DNA of 64,000 nt from Taeniopygia guttata (taxonomy: Eukaryota; Chordata; Aves; Passeriformes; Estrildidae), in contig NC_133024.1 in assembly GCF_048771995.1 (NCBI RefSeq), positions 25,188,001 through 25,252,000 on the forward strand. The letters are read 5' to 3'. The notes beneath the pieces are model-generated. The model was given only the letters and a program-made list of their open reading frames with translations. It was not told the DNA's origin and ran no database searches. Each line of letters opens with the position of its first letter. Position 1 is the stretch's first letter. A program made the translations under genes and the position numbers. This document shows positions 53,940 through 64,000 of this stretch, piece after piece.

Positions 53940-64000
<10,061 letters not shown>

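Overview
The window looks like avian genomic DNA, mostly non-coding. CR1 LINE fragments are the only interspersed repeats I can recognise with confidence. Several keep the short 3' end of the family (variants of ATTCTATG), and SINEs are almost absent. The one firmly identified protein-coding gene is the 5' part of ATP1A1, the Na+/K+-ATPase alpha-1 subunit, on the + strand. Its CpG-island promoter and exons 1-4 occupy the last 11 kb and it runs off the right edge. Other CR1-rich sauropsids cannot be strictly excluded, and I cannot name the species.

Layout. Positions 1-13.9 kb are intergenic DNA with two CTCF-like motifs (770 and 2535), a (GTTTT)n microsatellite, a possible MIR-like SINE remnant, a small isolated CpG-dense patch near 9.9-10.04 kb, and a + strand CR1 3' end at 11.9-12.2 kb. 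Positions 13.9-17.5 kb hold a CR1 ORF2 endonuclease-region fragment on the - strand, then a 134-codon open exon (16925-17329). That exon encodes a leader-like start, a charged helix, one membrane span and a basic/acidic tail. It resembles the N-terminus of ITPRIPL1-type proteins, but no Mab-21 domain follows it. Two diverged copies of an ~85-bp repeat lie about 2.1 kb upstream and 70 bp downstream of this exon. Positions 17.5-53 kb are a long gene-poor stretch with simple repeats, two more CR1 tails, C-rich tracts able to form quadruplexes on the - strand, and a perfect 19-bp palindrome holding a full consensus oestrogen response element (34552-34570).

From about 53.2 kb the sequence becomes very GC- and CpG-rich and forms the ATP1A1 promoter and first exon. 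Exon 1 has only 12 coding bases (MGKG), followed by a 7.5-kb intron 1. That intron contains an old internal duplication, a T/G-rich tract, and an antisense 1.1-kb CR1 with recognisable reverse-transcriptase and C-terminal ORF2 sequence. Exons 2, 3 and 4 follow with consensus splice sites and phase 0 junctions. The window ends inside exon 4, at the end of the first transmembrane helix. In human the block upstream of ATP1A1 contains MAB21L3, but I recognise no MAB21L3 exon here. Most long open frames elsewhere lack an ATG start, overlap on opposite strands, or lie in GC-rich DNA, and I do not regard them as genes.

I found no convincing new biological system. The items most worth checking are the orphan membrane-protein exon, the perfect ERE palindrome, and the duplicated segment within ATP1A1 intron 1.
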